From the NCBI GenBank assembly GCA_024803745.1, contig JANJXV010000006.1:44741001-44805000 (forward strand): a stretch of DNA of 64,000 nucleotides, in the 5' to 3' direction. The notes beneath the pieces are model-generated. The model was not told the DNA's origin. It did no database searches and worked only from the letters and a program-made list of their open reading frames with translations. This document shows, piece after piece, positions 33,804 through 44,454 of the stretch. Position 1 is the first letter of the stretch, and each line of letters opens with the position of its first letter. The position numbers and the translations under genes are program-made. Source of the stretch: Megascapheus bottae (Eukaryota; Chordata; Mammalia; Rodentia; Geomyidae).

Positions 33804-33945
33804 AGGATTATTCTGTTATTCTGTAGGGGGTTAATCCTGGTCCTTGACCTGTAATCAAGGAATTATGGTTACAGTTTTTATATTGGAATTTTAAAGTTGA
33901 TAACTTTTTTTTTTACTTTCTTACCCCCTTAAAAAATAATGTGTA

Positions 33946-34150
33946 GCCAGGCATGGCAATACATAACTGTATTCACGAGTTACTTAGGAGGTAGAGGTAG
34001 GGGATTGTGATCTGAGACCAGCTCTAAGCAAAAGCAAGTGATCCTATCTGAAAAAGAAACAAAAAGCATAAGGGTTGGGGATGTGACTTACGTGGCGGAA
34101 CACTTGCTCTAGCAAGTACAAGCTCTTGGGTTCAAGCCCCATTACTCTCC
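33946..34150 (+). mobile_element. Old B1-plus-ID composite SINE
   Basis: B1-like CAGGCATGGCAATACATAAC start, then tRNA-like half (GGTTGGGGATGTGACTTACG, GGGTTCAAGCCCCATTAC). More diverged than B1-Geo copies. Confidence 0.7.
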
Positions 34151-34154
34151 AAAT

Positions 34155-34667
34155 ACCTGTCACTTGTTTATAATACCTGTTGTGTGTAAGGAGTCAGATA
34201 ATTCCATCTTTAGATTCCATGTGTAGATTGAAAGGATGACACCTGAGGAGGCCCCATTCATCGTGGGACTTGAGTTAAATCGATTCTGGGCTTGGAACAG
34301 TTGCTGAGGGATGCAGCTCTTGGAGATGCTGGGCTTCAGTGTATGTATTTCATGCATGGTATAGACACAGACCATTGATGCCCAGAGAATGAGCAGACAG
34401 GCTGCAGGGCCCCTGGGATTTGCTCTTCTTGTCACCCTGGTAGGAGGTCCCTTTGAGTGTGGGTGGAACATATGATTGGTTTTTAATGGGTGGAATTTAT
34501 CAAAACAATGGGACACATGTAATTCTGTGTGCACGATTACATTCAGTAACATCAGAGACTATCTTTCTAGAAGATTCTTTCTCTCTTGCTGGCTTTGAAG
34601 GAACAAGCCAGCATATACAGAAGGCCATGCAGCAAGGGCTTCACTTTTCAGAGTTCAACAGGGCTGC
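34155..34667. other. Unique sequence, nothing recognised
   Basis: Antisense frame of 130 codons (34160-34552) has no supporting signal. Confidence 0.45.
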
Positions 34668-34681
34668 CATGTGAGCCTTTT

Positions 34682-34849
34682 TTTTTTTTTTCACATTTTT
34701 TTTATTGTAATTAGTAAAATGGTTACATGATATTTGCCAGATAGAAGGTGCATTAATTCACATACATTGATACCCTTTCACATGTCTTGGTACCCGTTTC
34801 CCTCCCCCCCCACACCCCCCACCCGTCTTGGTTTTCCCCCCTTCCCTAT
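34682..34849 (-). mobile_element. L1 stub, 3' UTR only
   Basis: 168 bp. TSD CATGTGAGCCTTTT at 34668-34681 and 34850-34863. Confidence 0.95.
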
Positions 34850-34884
34850 CATGTGAGCCTTTTCTTGTGGGGTTAGACCTCACC

Positions 34885-35120
34885 GGTTGTCTCCATCCAT
34901 TATGTAACGGAAATGTGGTTTGTTTCCAGTTGTTGGCAGCTGCTATAAATATTCACATACATACAAGTCTTTGGGTAGAGATGTTTTGATTTCTCTTGAG
35001 TAGATTCCTCCAAGTGGAATCACTAGATTATAGAGCAAATGCAATTTTAACTTAATAACAACTGCCCAACTGTTTTTCTACTTTTCTATCTGTATCAGCA
35101 ACTGTAACCCACTCATTATA
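34885..35120 (-). mobile_element. Ancient L1 ORF2 remnant
   Basis: Antisense GGCAGCTGCTATAAATATTC, then GATTCCTCCAAGTGGAATCA match the classic mammalian L1 ORF2 end seen in antisense. Confidence 0.6.
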
Positions 35121-35242
35121 TTTTTCTTCCATCCTACTTTTCTTTACTTGTTTCCTAAAATTACTTCCCCCATATTATCTGAACCAAGTCCTTGTCTCAG
35201 GGTCTGCTTTCAGATAACAATAAACCAGGTCATTTTGTCTAG

Positions 35243-35287
35243 GGACTTCTACACGCTGGAGTTCATCGTGGACTGCCTATCAGAAGA
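35243..35287 (+). CDS. Weak exon-like segment
   Basis: 45 nt between an acceptor-like TTTTGTCTAG and a donor GTAAGG at 35288. All three frames are open; one reads DFYTLEFIVDCLSE. Its length is a multiple of three, so it could be skipped without frame change. Short length and a modest pyrimidine tract make chance likely. I cannot connect it to the candidate exon at 10.4 kb. Confidence 0.18.
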
Positions 35288-35329
35288 GTAAGGGGTCTGG
35301 CAAATGGCAATGTAGAGGTGTGATATACT

Positions 35330-35500
35330 TAATTTCCTTCCTCTCCCTTCCTTTTTCTCCTCTTTTCCTCATTTTTCTCCCTCTCTCCCTCCCTTCCTCC
35401 CTCTCTCCCTACCTCCTTCCTTCCTTTCCTCCTTCCCTCCCTTTGTTTTTTTTTCCTCCTTCTTATTCTCGTCCCATTCCTTTTTCTGTCCCTCCTCTCA
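35330..35500. repeat. Polypyrimidine low-complexity tract
   Basis: Irregular CTCC/TTCC sequence on the plus strand; the open frame through it is compositional. Confidence 0.9.
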
Positions 35501-35684
35501 GCTAGCTGAAAGCTCCATCAGAGGAGTTGGGACAGTTGGGAAATGGCAGATCTCCAAAATAAAGGTTGCATGGAACCACTTGAAGCAGCATAAAAAGCAC
35601 CTGTGTGGCACCTTGAGCTGGGACCTGAGTGGTACATGAACAGATTGGATTAAGCCACAGAGGTGTGGAGGTTGCCATGCAACT

Positions 35685-35790
35685 GGAATTCTCAATTTAT
35701 ACATGTGCAAGTAAGGCACAGATAGGTTAGTTAACTTACCGCAGGACACACAGCAAACAAGGGGTAGAGCAGTTACTTCTTTGTCTTACG
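35685..35790 (-). mobile_element. MIR
   Basis: AGGCACAGATAGGTTAGTTA and CACACAGCAAACAAGGGGTA are MIR core and flank landmarks in antisense. Confidence 0.65.
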
Positions 35791-35799
35791 AAGTGTCTC

Positions 35800-36179
35800 A
35801 GTCTCTTATGAAACATAGGGCACACTCTGAAGGCTTTTAGGCTGGTTTGTTTCCATCCATGCAGGGTTTTTGTTATGTTTTCCTTTTTAAATGTTTTGCT
35901 TATGCTTAAGAAATGAAAATACATCACACTTTAAAAAGTCCTGTTTAACAGTTTCTCTTGAAAATTTGGAAAATCTGGCTCAATTGGACTTGCAAACCAT
36001 TCTGGCAACTGGTGGCTGGAGCTGAGCCGTGGGCTACCTGCAGATGACATTAGCCAAGCTGTGGACACTTTTGAATTTAGAAATCCTGAAAGCTTCCAAC
36101 TAAAGCTAAGTTCTCTATAGAGGACAGGGAGAGACATATCACAGCGATATAATAAATATTTATCAACTAAATAAATAGA
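35800..36179. other. Unique sequence, nothing recognised
   Basis: No repeat family or coding signal recognised. Confidence 0.5.
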
Positions 36180-36900
36180 AATGGATCTTGGGTCCTTTTA
36201 TCCTTTGCCTCCTCTCCTAGCTTTTCAGTGACTGACAGCTATCAATCAGCCAGAACCCCAGGCTGTGCCTGAGCTGGGTTCAGTTGGCATTTTTTCCCCC
36301 TCAGCTGAAAACATGTGCTTCAATACAAACAGTGTTTGCTCCAGAATAACCATTTGCAGCCAAGTGCATCGGGACTTCTGATTAGGTAGGATACCATGGA
36401 CTCTGTACCGCTGGGGTGGCAGGGAGTTGCCAGGCCAGAGGCCTCAACCATCGCCCCCCTCCCTCCACACACACACCCACAGCTTTGGAGATCTGCTCTG
36501 ACCAAGCGCAAGAAGGCCAGAGCAGCCACAGGCTGGCTTTCCTTCAGCCTGCTTAGTAAAGCACATTTGCATTTGGAGAGGGCAGGTCTGGGGCCTCCCC
36601 GGGCCTCAGCAGTGGCAGCAGTGTGGTGCAGACTCAGTTTCTAGGCCCAGAGGAGGAGGATCCCCAGCAGCTCCGCACAGCCCAGCTCTCCTGGCCCCAT
36701 CCCTCCCCACCTGACCTAATCAAGCCTGTCTCTGTAGGGCTTCTGTCTCAGATCTAGGAGGGGAAGGAAGTTGCTGGACTATTCCAGGACCCGGAAGAGC
36801 CTGCTTCTTTGAGGGTGAGGACATGAGGTGCTATACTCCACGTGCCCATGCTTAGGAGCCCCCAAGGTGAGAGGGAAATGCATTACTTAAAGCTGTGGCT
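36180..36900. other. Repeat-free, GC-richer block; possible cis-regulatory DNA
   Basis: About 720 bp without any recognised retroposon in a window otherwise dense with them, and with visibly higher GC than its surroundings. TGACTGACAGCTATCAATCA at 36228-36247 joins a MEIS-like TGACAG word and a PBX-like ATCAATCA word. No CpG island and no supported exon. Regulatory role is inference. Confidence 0.3.
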
Positions 36901-36936
36901 CCAACTGCAGACTGCTTAACCCCACAAGATCTTTTC

Positions 36937-37038
36937 CCTCCTTCCTCCCTTCCTTCCTCCCTTCGTTCCTTCCCTCCCTTCGTTCCTTCCCTCCCTCCCT
37001 TCCTTTCTTCCTTCCTTCTTTCCTTCTTTCCCTGCCTC
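36937..37038. repeat. (TTCC)n-rich tract
   Basis: Imperfect TTCC/CTCC/TTCG units, next to the antisense SINE and perhaps grown from its tail. Confidence 0.9.
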
Positions 37039-37064
37039 TAGCCTCTATTCCCCCCCCCACACCT

Positions 37065-37252
37065 CCTGCTTAAAATTAGGGCCTGAGAGTTGTCCCTGAG
37101 CTTTTTCATTCCAAAGCTAGCACTCTACCACTTGAGCTATTTTGGTGATTAATTGGAGCCAGCCTGGGCTGGCTTTGAACTGAGATCCTCATATTTCAGC
37201 CTCCCGAGTAGCTAGGATTGCAGGTGTGAGCTACCAACACCCAACTCTGCCC
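37065..37252 (-). mobile_element. B1-Geo SINE, linker deleted
   Basis: Antisense; CTCTACCACTTGAGCTATTT then GGTGATTAATTGGAGCCAGC, so part of the middle is missing. Confidence 0.82.
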
Positions 37253-37254
37253 CT

Positions 37255-37600
37255 ACTTGATGGTAATGAATTGAAAGGGGAGGACCTACCTGGCTAAGGG
37301 GGTGCAGACCAGAGATGTTGGGGAGCACCCTTTGAAGCACAGGACCTGCCCTTCCCCAAGCCTAAGAATTGCCCTCCAAACCACAAGCTCAGAAATTGGC
37401 TTCTGTTACTTTAAAACAAAGATAGAAGTTTTTGTTTTTCTGAAATAACTTTCAAAAATGTTGGAAAACTTGTCTAACATCTTTTTCCCCCTTCAGAAGG
37501 GGGGTGGACAATTATACAGTACAGTTTATTATTCTATTATCAGAAGAAGAGTTATTTAAAACATGGACAAATATGCTGGAATTCCTAAGTATTGCCTGTC
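37255..37600. other. Unique sequence, nothing recognised
   Basis: No repeat family or coding signal recognised. Confidence 0.5.
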
Positions 37601-37609
37601 GTTACTTAT

Positions 37610-37690
37610 GAATGGATAATAGTCTTGGCACATACTAGGTACTCAGAACCGATTTGTGCATTGAATGAATGAATGAAATGACATGACATG
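37610..37690 (+). mobile_element. L2 3' end, possible
   Basis: CTTGGCACATACTAGGTACT followed by TTGAATGAATGAATGAAATG fits the L2 3' end. Confidence 0.55.
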
Positions 37691-37699
37691 CTATAATAT

Positions 37700-38204
37700 A
37701 ATGCTTAATTTGTGCCCTTTCCTTCCTTGAGGTTGTCTACAGCTTTTTACCAAGAGAAGGAGAGGCATAAGTATCAGTTTATTTATATACTTATTTATTT
37801 TCTTTTCTGCTTCAGGCTTTAGCATGTAGGCCCCACCTCCAGATGTGATTTTCTTTTAATGAAAACTTGTCAGATTTGCTAATGAGCTTCGTGTTTCTCT
37901 TTTTGGAGCCTCTGTACTATTGTTTGGGTGGATTTGACTGGATACATTTCCAATGCATCTGCATGAGAACCAGATTTGACATGGACAGGGATTGTAGTCA
38001 TAAAGCTCTTGCTCACTGAGGAAGAATTATGTCATAATTGACCCATTACATTAAGTGTGTTCCTTGACTCACAAGACCTCAAATCATAGTGTTGGAAATG
38101 GAAGGTCAGATGACATCGTGGCTCATTTCTAGTGCCCCTTGGCACTTGCCCAAATTGCTTGTGACCCTGTGGCCTGATTTTCTAACCGGGCAAATGGTCT
38201 CTAT
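37700..38204. other. Unique sequence, nothing recognised
   Basis: No repeat family or coding signal recognised. Confidence 0.5.
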
Positions 38205-38275
38205 CAGGATGGAACCCAGGGCCTTGCCTATACTAAAAAGTACTCTATCACTAAGCTGCATCCTCAGCCCCAGTA
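38205..38275 (-). mobile_element. ID-like monomer
   Basis: Antisense GGATGGAACCCAGGGCCTTG to CTAAGCTGCATCCTCAGCCC, the tRNA-Ala-like ID body. Confidence 0.75.
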
Positions 38276-38440
38276 GCAGGTATCAACATGCCTCCCATGT
38301 CTTTCCTCTTCTAGATGTCAGTTCTCTAAGGGCAAGGACATTGCTCCCTCCTGTCCACTGCTGTCTCTATTTCCGTACTTACGATGGTGCCTGGCACAAA
38401 AAGACATTTACGTAAGTATTCGTTAGGTGAATGAGGCAGC
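38276..38440 (+). mobile_element. L2 3' end
   Basis: GTTCTCTAAGGGCAAGGACA, TGCCTGGCACAAAAAGACAT and a TGAATGAGG-like end are L2 landmarks. GTAAGT at 38412 is part of the repeat, not a supported donor. Confidence 0.65.
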
Positions 38441-39140
38441 CCCATCTGGAGACCTGGACACAGTCGGTGACAGATTCAGGCTCTCTCCTTGGATGTGCAG
38501 CCTACTGGACTTCCTCCCACAATCCACTAGGAAGGATGCTCAGCCTTCTCTCCTGTCACTGAAGCAGCACAGGCTGCAACGCATTATCATGTACACACAC
38601 ACATTTGGCTTGGGTAAAACAGTTGGTTCAAGTTGTTCTTTTAACCTGCTTGGATTTTCTTTTGTTTTATCCTCCATCAAATCTCAACCTTCACATGATT
38701 ATCTTCTGATGTCTTTGCTGTTCTGTTTTTTTCTGTATAGATCTAGAAACTCTATCATCACTCCCCAGGTTAGGAGCCAGGGGTCACCACAGGAGTGATG
38801 TTGGTATTGCCATGCGGGGAAACCCAGCCTGGTTTGTCACAGACGGCAGAATTTTCTGGGATGCAGGACTCACAGTGTGAAAAGAGAATAGATGGGTCAC
38901 CCTGTGAACAGCAGCATCCAGTGGGGAGGGAGCTGCACTGCTTTGAAGTGGATGCTTCAAAGCAGTTTTCTGGGACTCTTAGCTGCACAGTGGCATGAGA
39001 GGGAGACCTTGGTGAGCACTGCCTGTGGAGGTGGCAGACCCTGTGGAGATCATAGACCCTGTGTCTGAAGAAGACCCTGTGTCTGGGGGCAATAGCAGTT
39101 TGCCTCTTGTAAGAGAAGGGGGCCTCCAATCAATCTAAGG
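38441..39140. other. Unique sequence, nothing recognised
   Basis: GACCCTGTG is repeated three times at 39043-39080. No repeat family or coding signal identified. Confidence 0.45.
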
Positions 39141-39144
39141 CAAA

Positions 39145-39440
39145 ATGATATCCAGGTGCTCTAATCCTAGCTACTCAGAAGGCTGAGATTAGGAGGATAG
39201 ATGTTCAAAACATGTCTGGGAAAAAGTTCCTATGACTTCATCTCAACAGAAAAAGCTGGGTATGGTGATACAGCCTCGTCATCTTAGCTACCTGGGACAC
39301 TAATGGTCCAGGTTAGCCCAGGCAAAAATGAGTTCTTATCACAAAAATAGCTAGCGGGGAAATGCCTACAGGTACAATTCAAGAAATAGAGCAAATGTCA
39401 AGCCTTGTAACCAACCCAAGTACCACTCCCAGATAGAAAT
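39145..39440 (+). mobile_element. Old multi-monomer SINE
   Basis: Two B1-like units (near 39150 and 39250: CTAATCCTAGCTACTCAGAA, then GTCATCTTAGCTACCTGGGA) followed by an ID-like unit near 39355-39430. Confidence 0.65.
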
Positions 39441-39894
39441 AATCAAAAAAGAAAAAGAAGGTCAATATCATCCTTGGGAAGAAACCAATGTGAGGTAGAT
39501 GGACTCATTTTCAAGACAAACCTAAAGTGTGTGGATGTGAGAGAGAAAGAAAGAGACCTATTGATTTTTAACACCAACAACTACTTTAAAAAATAGAAAC
39601 ACATAACTGCAGGCTAGGTCTACAGGCCACCAATGGGTAGCTGATATGGTCTGACATTCACAAACCAGGAATCTGAAACAAAACAACAGTTAGTACAGAC
39701 ACAGGGTGAAAAACCCAGGCCTCCAAGGTTCAATATGAGAACTGGCATTTATGGAGGTGATTGTGGTGAAGGGTAGTCTTATAAAGGGGAAAAATGAATT
39801 GAGTACCTACTTTATGTTTCAGACAATTGCTTCCTAATTTCAATGTATAAAATCACACCCAGTTTTTAGAATATCTTTTTAAGGAAGTTACTGT
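39441..39894. other. Unique sequence, nothing recognised
   Basis: No repeat family or coding signal recognised. Confidence 0.5.
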
Positions 39895-39910
39895 CTCTAG
39901 GCCCATGTTT

Positions 39911-40282
39911 GGTTTTTTATTTATTTATTTATTTATTTTTTTATTGTAATTAGTAAAAGGGTTACATGATATTTGCCAGATAGAAGGTGCATTAATTCAC
40001 ATACATTGATACCCTTTCACATGTCTTGGTACCCGTTTCCCTCCCCCCCACACCCCCCACCCGTCTTGGTTTTCCCTCCTTCCCTATCAAATTTCAAATA
40101 TCCAAATACAAATAAATTCAATATATCAGATAACAAAGTGAGATACTATACCAATATGAGATAACCAAGGGACAGCAAAGGAGATGAGAGACAACATAGT
40201 ACATTAAGGACAACAATCATTCATTATATGGCTTTTGTTTCAATATCCTGGAGGTCCTTTCAATTAGCTTCACATTATATGG
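39911..40282 (-). mobile_element. Young L1, 3' UTR only
   Basis: TSD CTCTAGGCCCATGTTT at 39895-39910 and 40283-40298. Near-identical to 14317-14738. Tail is a (TTTA)n run. Confidence 0.95.
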
Positions 40283-40309
40283 CTCTAGGCCCATGTTTTA
40301 TTTGTTTTG

Positions 40310-40356
40310 TTTTGTTTTGGCATGGGGCTTTAACTCAAGACCTGGTGCTGCCCCTG

Positions 40357-40405
<49 letters not shown>

Positions 40406-40588
40406 CCTCAAGGCTAGAGCTCTACTGTTTTGAGCCACAGCACCTCTTGGTTTTCTGGTGGTTAATTGGAGATAAGGAGATAAGAGTCTCACAGACTTTT
40501 CTGCCTGGGCTGGCTTTGAACCATCAATCTCAGATCTCAGCCTTGTTGAGTATCTAAAATTACAGGTGTGAGCCACCAGTGCCTGACT
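40310..40588 (-). mobile_element. B1-Geo SINE with internal poly(T) expansion
   Basis: Antisense copy carrying a 46-T run at 40360-40405 in the middle of its Geo half, between CCCCTGAGC and CCTCAAGGCTAGAG. The linker also has a GGAGATAA duplication (40469-40484). Confidence 0.88.
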
Positions 40589-40594
40589 TCTAGG

Positions 40595-40796
40595 CTTTTT
40601 TTTTTTGTCCAGTCCTGGGGCTTGAACTCAGGGCCTGGGTACTGTCTTTTAGCTTCTTTTCAAGGCTAGCACTCCACCACCTGAGTCACAGTGCCACTTC
40701 TGGCTTTATTCTATGTGTGTGGTACTGAGGATTAGAACTAAAGGCTTCATGCATGCAAGGTAAGTACTTTACCACTAGGCCACACTCCTGCCACCC
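40595..40796 (-). mobile_element. IDL-Geo SINE, old
   Basis: Antisense; GGACT-rich region altered, CTTTACCACTAGGCCACACT end preserved. Confidence 0.85.
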
Positions 40797-41021
40797 CTCC
40801 CCACCTTTTTTTTAATTAAAGAATTTACTAACATTGATTTTTTTTACATCATATTTCAAATGACATCTTTAACAAACAAGTATTCAAGAAGGAAATCTCT
40901 ATATACAGTCACTGGCACTTAGATTTTAGAACATAATTAAAATTAGGCTGAGGGTTTGTATGTCATAGATACATATTAATCTATGTAATAAAATATTATG
41001 TCTATAGAGTCATAGATTTTT

Positions 41022-41285
41022 TATTTTTTTGTTTTATTGTTTTTTTAAATATATTTTTATTGTAATTAATAGAAGGGTTACATGATATTTGCCAGATAAA
41101 TGGTGCCTTGATTCCCACACATTGATACCCTTTCATATGTCATGGTCCCCATTTCCCTTCCCCCTCCCCCACCCCTCATCTTGTTTTTCCCATTCCCTAT
41201 CCAATTTCAGATAACCAAATACAATTATATCCGATATATCAGATGACAAAGTGAGATAGTGTAACAATATGAGATAACCAAGGGA
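41022..41285 (-). mobile_element. L1 stub nested in older L1
   Basis: 264 bp of 3' UTR. GAGTCATAGATTTTT at 41007-41021 and 41286-41300. Confidence 0.93.
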
Positions 41286-41300
41286 GAGTCATAGATTTTT

Positions 41301-41493
41301 TTTTTTTGCCAGTCCTGGGCTTAAGCTCAGGGCCTGAGCACTGTCCTTGGACTTTCTCAAGGCTAGAGCTCTACCACTTGAGCCTCAGCACCACTTCTGG
41401 CTTTTTTCTATGTATGTGATACCAAGGAATCGAACCCGGGTCTTCATGCACGCTAGGCAAGCACTTTATCTGGTAGGCCAAACTCCCAGCCCC
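41301..41493 (-). mobile_element. IDL-Geo SINE at the same target as the L1 stub
   Basis: Close to consensus. GAGTCATAGATTTTT at 41286-41300 and 41494-41508, the third copy of the word. Confidence 0.95.
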
Positions 41494-42371
41494 GAGTCAT
41501 AGATTTTTATATCTATGAAGTTGTGTTTATTTTTCCAATACCATGTCCATAGCATTGGGTATGCAAATATTGAGTCTCACTCTTGTACTGTTTGGATCTA
41601 ATAGCCACATATTAAGGATACCATGTGCCTTTTGTTCCTTTGGTCTTGACTTGTCTCACTCAACATGATTCGCTCTAGATTCATCCACTTCCCTGTGAAT
41701 GCCATTATTTTATCTTGTCTGTTGGCTATGTAGAATTCCATTGTATATACATATACCACATTTTCTGTATCCATTCATCTGCAGTAGGGCATCTGGATTG
41801 TTTCCATCGCCTGGCTATTGTGAATAGTGCAGAGATGAACATAGCTGAGCAGGTGTCCTTATCATATCCTGGGTTATGATGTTCAGGATAGATGCCCAGG
41901 AGTGGTATGGCGGGATTGTAGAGAAGGTCTATTTTCAGTTCTTTATGAAACCTCCACACTGCTTTCCAGAGTGGCTGACCTTACTTACAATCCCACCAGC
42001 ACTGCAGTAGGGTTCCTTTTTCTCCACAACTCCACCAGCATCTGTCATTGAGTTCAAAAATCTTGGTCATTCTTATTGGGGTAAGGTGGTATCTTAGGGT
42101 TGTTTTTATTTGCATTTTCTTTATGACCATGGATGATGAGCATTTTCTCATATGCTTTTCTGCCATTTTAACCTCTTGTTTTGATAAGTCTCTCTTCAGT
42201 TCCCTTGCCCATTTAGTGATTGGCTTGTTGGGCTTGGGGGCAGGGGATTCGTTTCTTGAGTTCCCTGTACATACTGGATATTAAGCATTTGTCTGATGTA
42301 TTATTGGTAAATATCTTTTTCCAGTTGGTTGGCTGTCGTCCTACTTTCATGGCTATGCTTTTATCTGTGCA

Positions 42372-42590
42372 GGCTGGGGCTTGAATTCTGGGTGCTATCC
42401 CTCAGCTTTTCAGTGCAAGGTTACCACTCTACCACACTGAGCCACAGGGCCACTTCCTGTTTTCTGGTGTTTATTTGGAGCAAATTGTCTCATGGATTTT
42501 CATACCAGGTCTGGCTTTGAACCGTATTTTCAAATCTTAGCCTCCTGTTGCTAAGATTACAGGCATGACCCACTAGCACATGGCCCCCAT
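42372..42590 (-). mobile_element. B1-Geo SINE, old
   Basis: Antisense; CTCTACCACACTGAGCCACA and CCTCCTGTTGCTAAGATTAC. Confidence 0.8.
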
Positions 42591-42759
42591 TTTTTTTAAA
42601 TGTGCAAATAATATTATTTGATTCATGAGGTCCTGGTAAAGATTAAAATAATTAATTTATATCAAATTCTTTGAATCATAGAGTATTTGTTGGCTCTCAT
42701 CTCATTGCAGAAGCCATGGTTATACTCTTAATTTCTAATGTGAATAGCTGATTTTTCAG

Positions 42760-42850
42760 AGCATATTGAACTTGCCCATGATTGTCTAGCAATAAACTAG
42801 AACCAAGAGTTGAATGCTAGTTGTCTGACTAATTTCAGGAGCATCAGCCT
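42760..42850 (-). mobile_element. MIR
   Basis: Antisense AACTTGCCCATGATTGTCTA then CAAGAGTTGAATGCTAGTTG follow the MIR core layout. Confidence 0.55.
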
Positions 42851-43405
42851 CCTTCTTTCAACACTAGACAAGTACTATAAATTCAAGAGAAGAAAAACAA
42901 ACAAGAAAAAGCCACGTAGTTTTCTTCTGTGGATACACATTTTGTTAAGGTCAATCAAGGTCAGATGTTAAGTTCAATGATATTTCTTCTGCTGTGAGCC
43001 AAGCATCAGCTGCTGGTAATGGATAGGAAAATGTTACATGGAGAACAAAAATGTTGGCCAAGAAAAATAACGTCTTGGACATTCATTATGCAATTTTGGG
43101 TGCAGCTAATTTATCTTTGTAATTATGTTTTGCTTAAGCTGATTTTTAAAATGAGTTGGTTTTTACTGAAGCTGAGGGGCTGCGGAGAAGCAACAGATGC
43201 AGAAGAGTAGGCTGTCCGGAGAGCAATCTCTTAGGTCCACCGTATGACTATAATTCTGTGATACAGGATGTGTAAAACTGTGGGTACACAGCCATTCCCT
43301 CCCACTTCCATAGAAGCAGAGTTGGGGTAGGCTCTTGGCCATAGCTCTCATTCTGGCTCCAGGGCACATGTCTATACCCCCTTTTCCTTTCATCTTTCTC
43401 ACTGA
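42851..43405. other. Unique sequence, nothing recognised
   Basis: No repeat family or coding signal recognised. Confidence 0.5.
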
Positions 43406-43409
43406 CCAA

Positions 43410-43485
43410 TGGTGCTAGAATTATGCCTTAATTCATAGAGCACCTGCCTAGCAAGTGTGAGGTTCTGAGTTCAAACTTCTGTACA
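43410..43485 (+). mobile_element. ID-like monomer, old
   Basis: CATAGAGCACCTGCCTAGCA then GAGGTTCTGAGTTCAAACTT; tRNA-like A and B box positions. Confidence 0.6.
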
Positions 43486-43603
43486 GCCAAAAGAAATAGT
43501 ATAATTGATAGATAAAAGTTATGTTGTTACTATAATTTTCATTACAATCTCAGTGTGATTTTGTTTGAATAATGTTTATCATGGTTTAAAAAATACACTG
43601 GCA

Positions 43604-43632
43604 CCTTCTATTAATTACAATAAAATAGATGG
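43604..43632 (+). mobile_element. Ultra-short L1 3' end insertion
   Basis: About 29 bp of L1 terminus (CTATTAATTACAATAAAATA) bounded by a 16-bp TSD AAAAAATACACTGGCA (43588-43603 and 43633-43648). Confidence 0.85.
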
Positions 43633-43649
43633 AAAAAATACACTGGCAG

Positions 43650-44031
43650 TATAATTTGTATATAAGAAATGCCTTGATCTTGAGGATAAAAATTCATTGA
43701 GTTTTGATAAATGTATCTATGTGACTAAAATTATTGAAAAAGAAAAAAAAAACCCTAAGAGCTCAAGACTTAGAATAAAGCTGTAGTATTCAAAATGATA
43801 TGATATTAAAAAGTAAAGAATGTGGGATTTTTGATATGATCTATACATATACAGGCAGTTTTTTTCTTTTTACCAAAATGTCAATACTTTAATGAGAAAG
43901 AATCTCATTAAAGAATCTCTGCTTATGCACCAGATATCTGCCTGAAAAACAAACAAACAACTCTCCAACTGAATTTCATACCACTGACAATGATTAACTT
44001 AAAAGGTGTTGGAGACTTAAATGTATAAATC
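43650..44031. other. Unique sequence, nothing recognised
   Basis: No repeat family or coding signal recognised. Confidence 0.5.
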
Positions 44032-44048
44032 AGAACTTTAAGTTTTTA

Positions 44049-44250
44049 TTTATTTTTATTTTGTGCCAGTCCTGGGCCTTGAACTCGGGCCTGAATGCTG
44101 TCCTTGGACTTTTCTCAAGGCTAGAGCTCTACCACTTGAGCCTCAGCACCACTTCCAGCTTTTTTTTCTATGTATGTGGTACCGAGGAATTGAACCTGAG
44201 CCTTTGTGCATGCTAGGTAAGCACTCTACCACTAGGCCAAACTCCTGGCC
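44049..44250 (-). mobile_element. IDL-Geo SINE
   Basis: Perfect 17-bp TSD AGAACTTTAAGTTTTTA (44032-44048 and 44251-44267). Confidence 0.95.
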
Positions 44251-44454
44251 AGAACTTTAAGTTTTTAAAGAAAACATTAGAACAAATCTCTGTGACCTTG
44301 GAGATTAGAAAAAAATGTTCTCAGGGCACAAAGCTTACTAAATATAGGAGAATAAAACTAATAAGTTGCATTTTATCAAAACTTTCTGCTTTCAAAATAA
44401 GAAGATGAAGAAACAAGTAATATACTGGGAAAACATGTAAAATATACATTCGAG

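Larger units (their letters stand above)
40808..42371 (-). mobile_element. Older-subfamily L1, ORF2 end and 3' UTR, interrupted
   Basis: Same subfamily as 13841-14304. 40808-41006 is 3' UTR; 41509-42371 runs into disrupted ORF2 (minus frames 41726-41959 and 41981-42166). Interrupted by a young L1 and an IDL-Geo at one target. No intact ORF. Confidence 0.88.

Noticed and set aside
38412..38418. GTAAGT donor-like sequence after an open frame
   Set aside because: Lies inside an L2 3' end.
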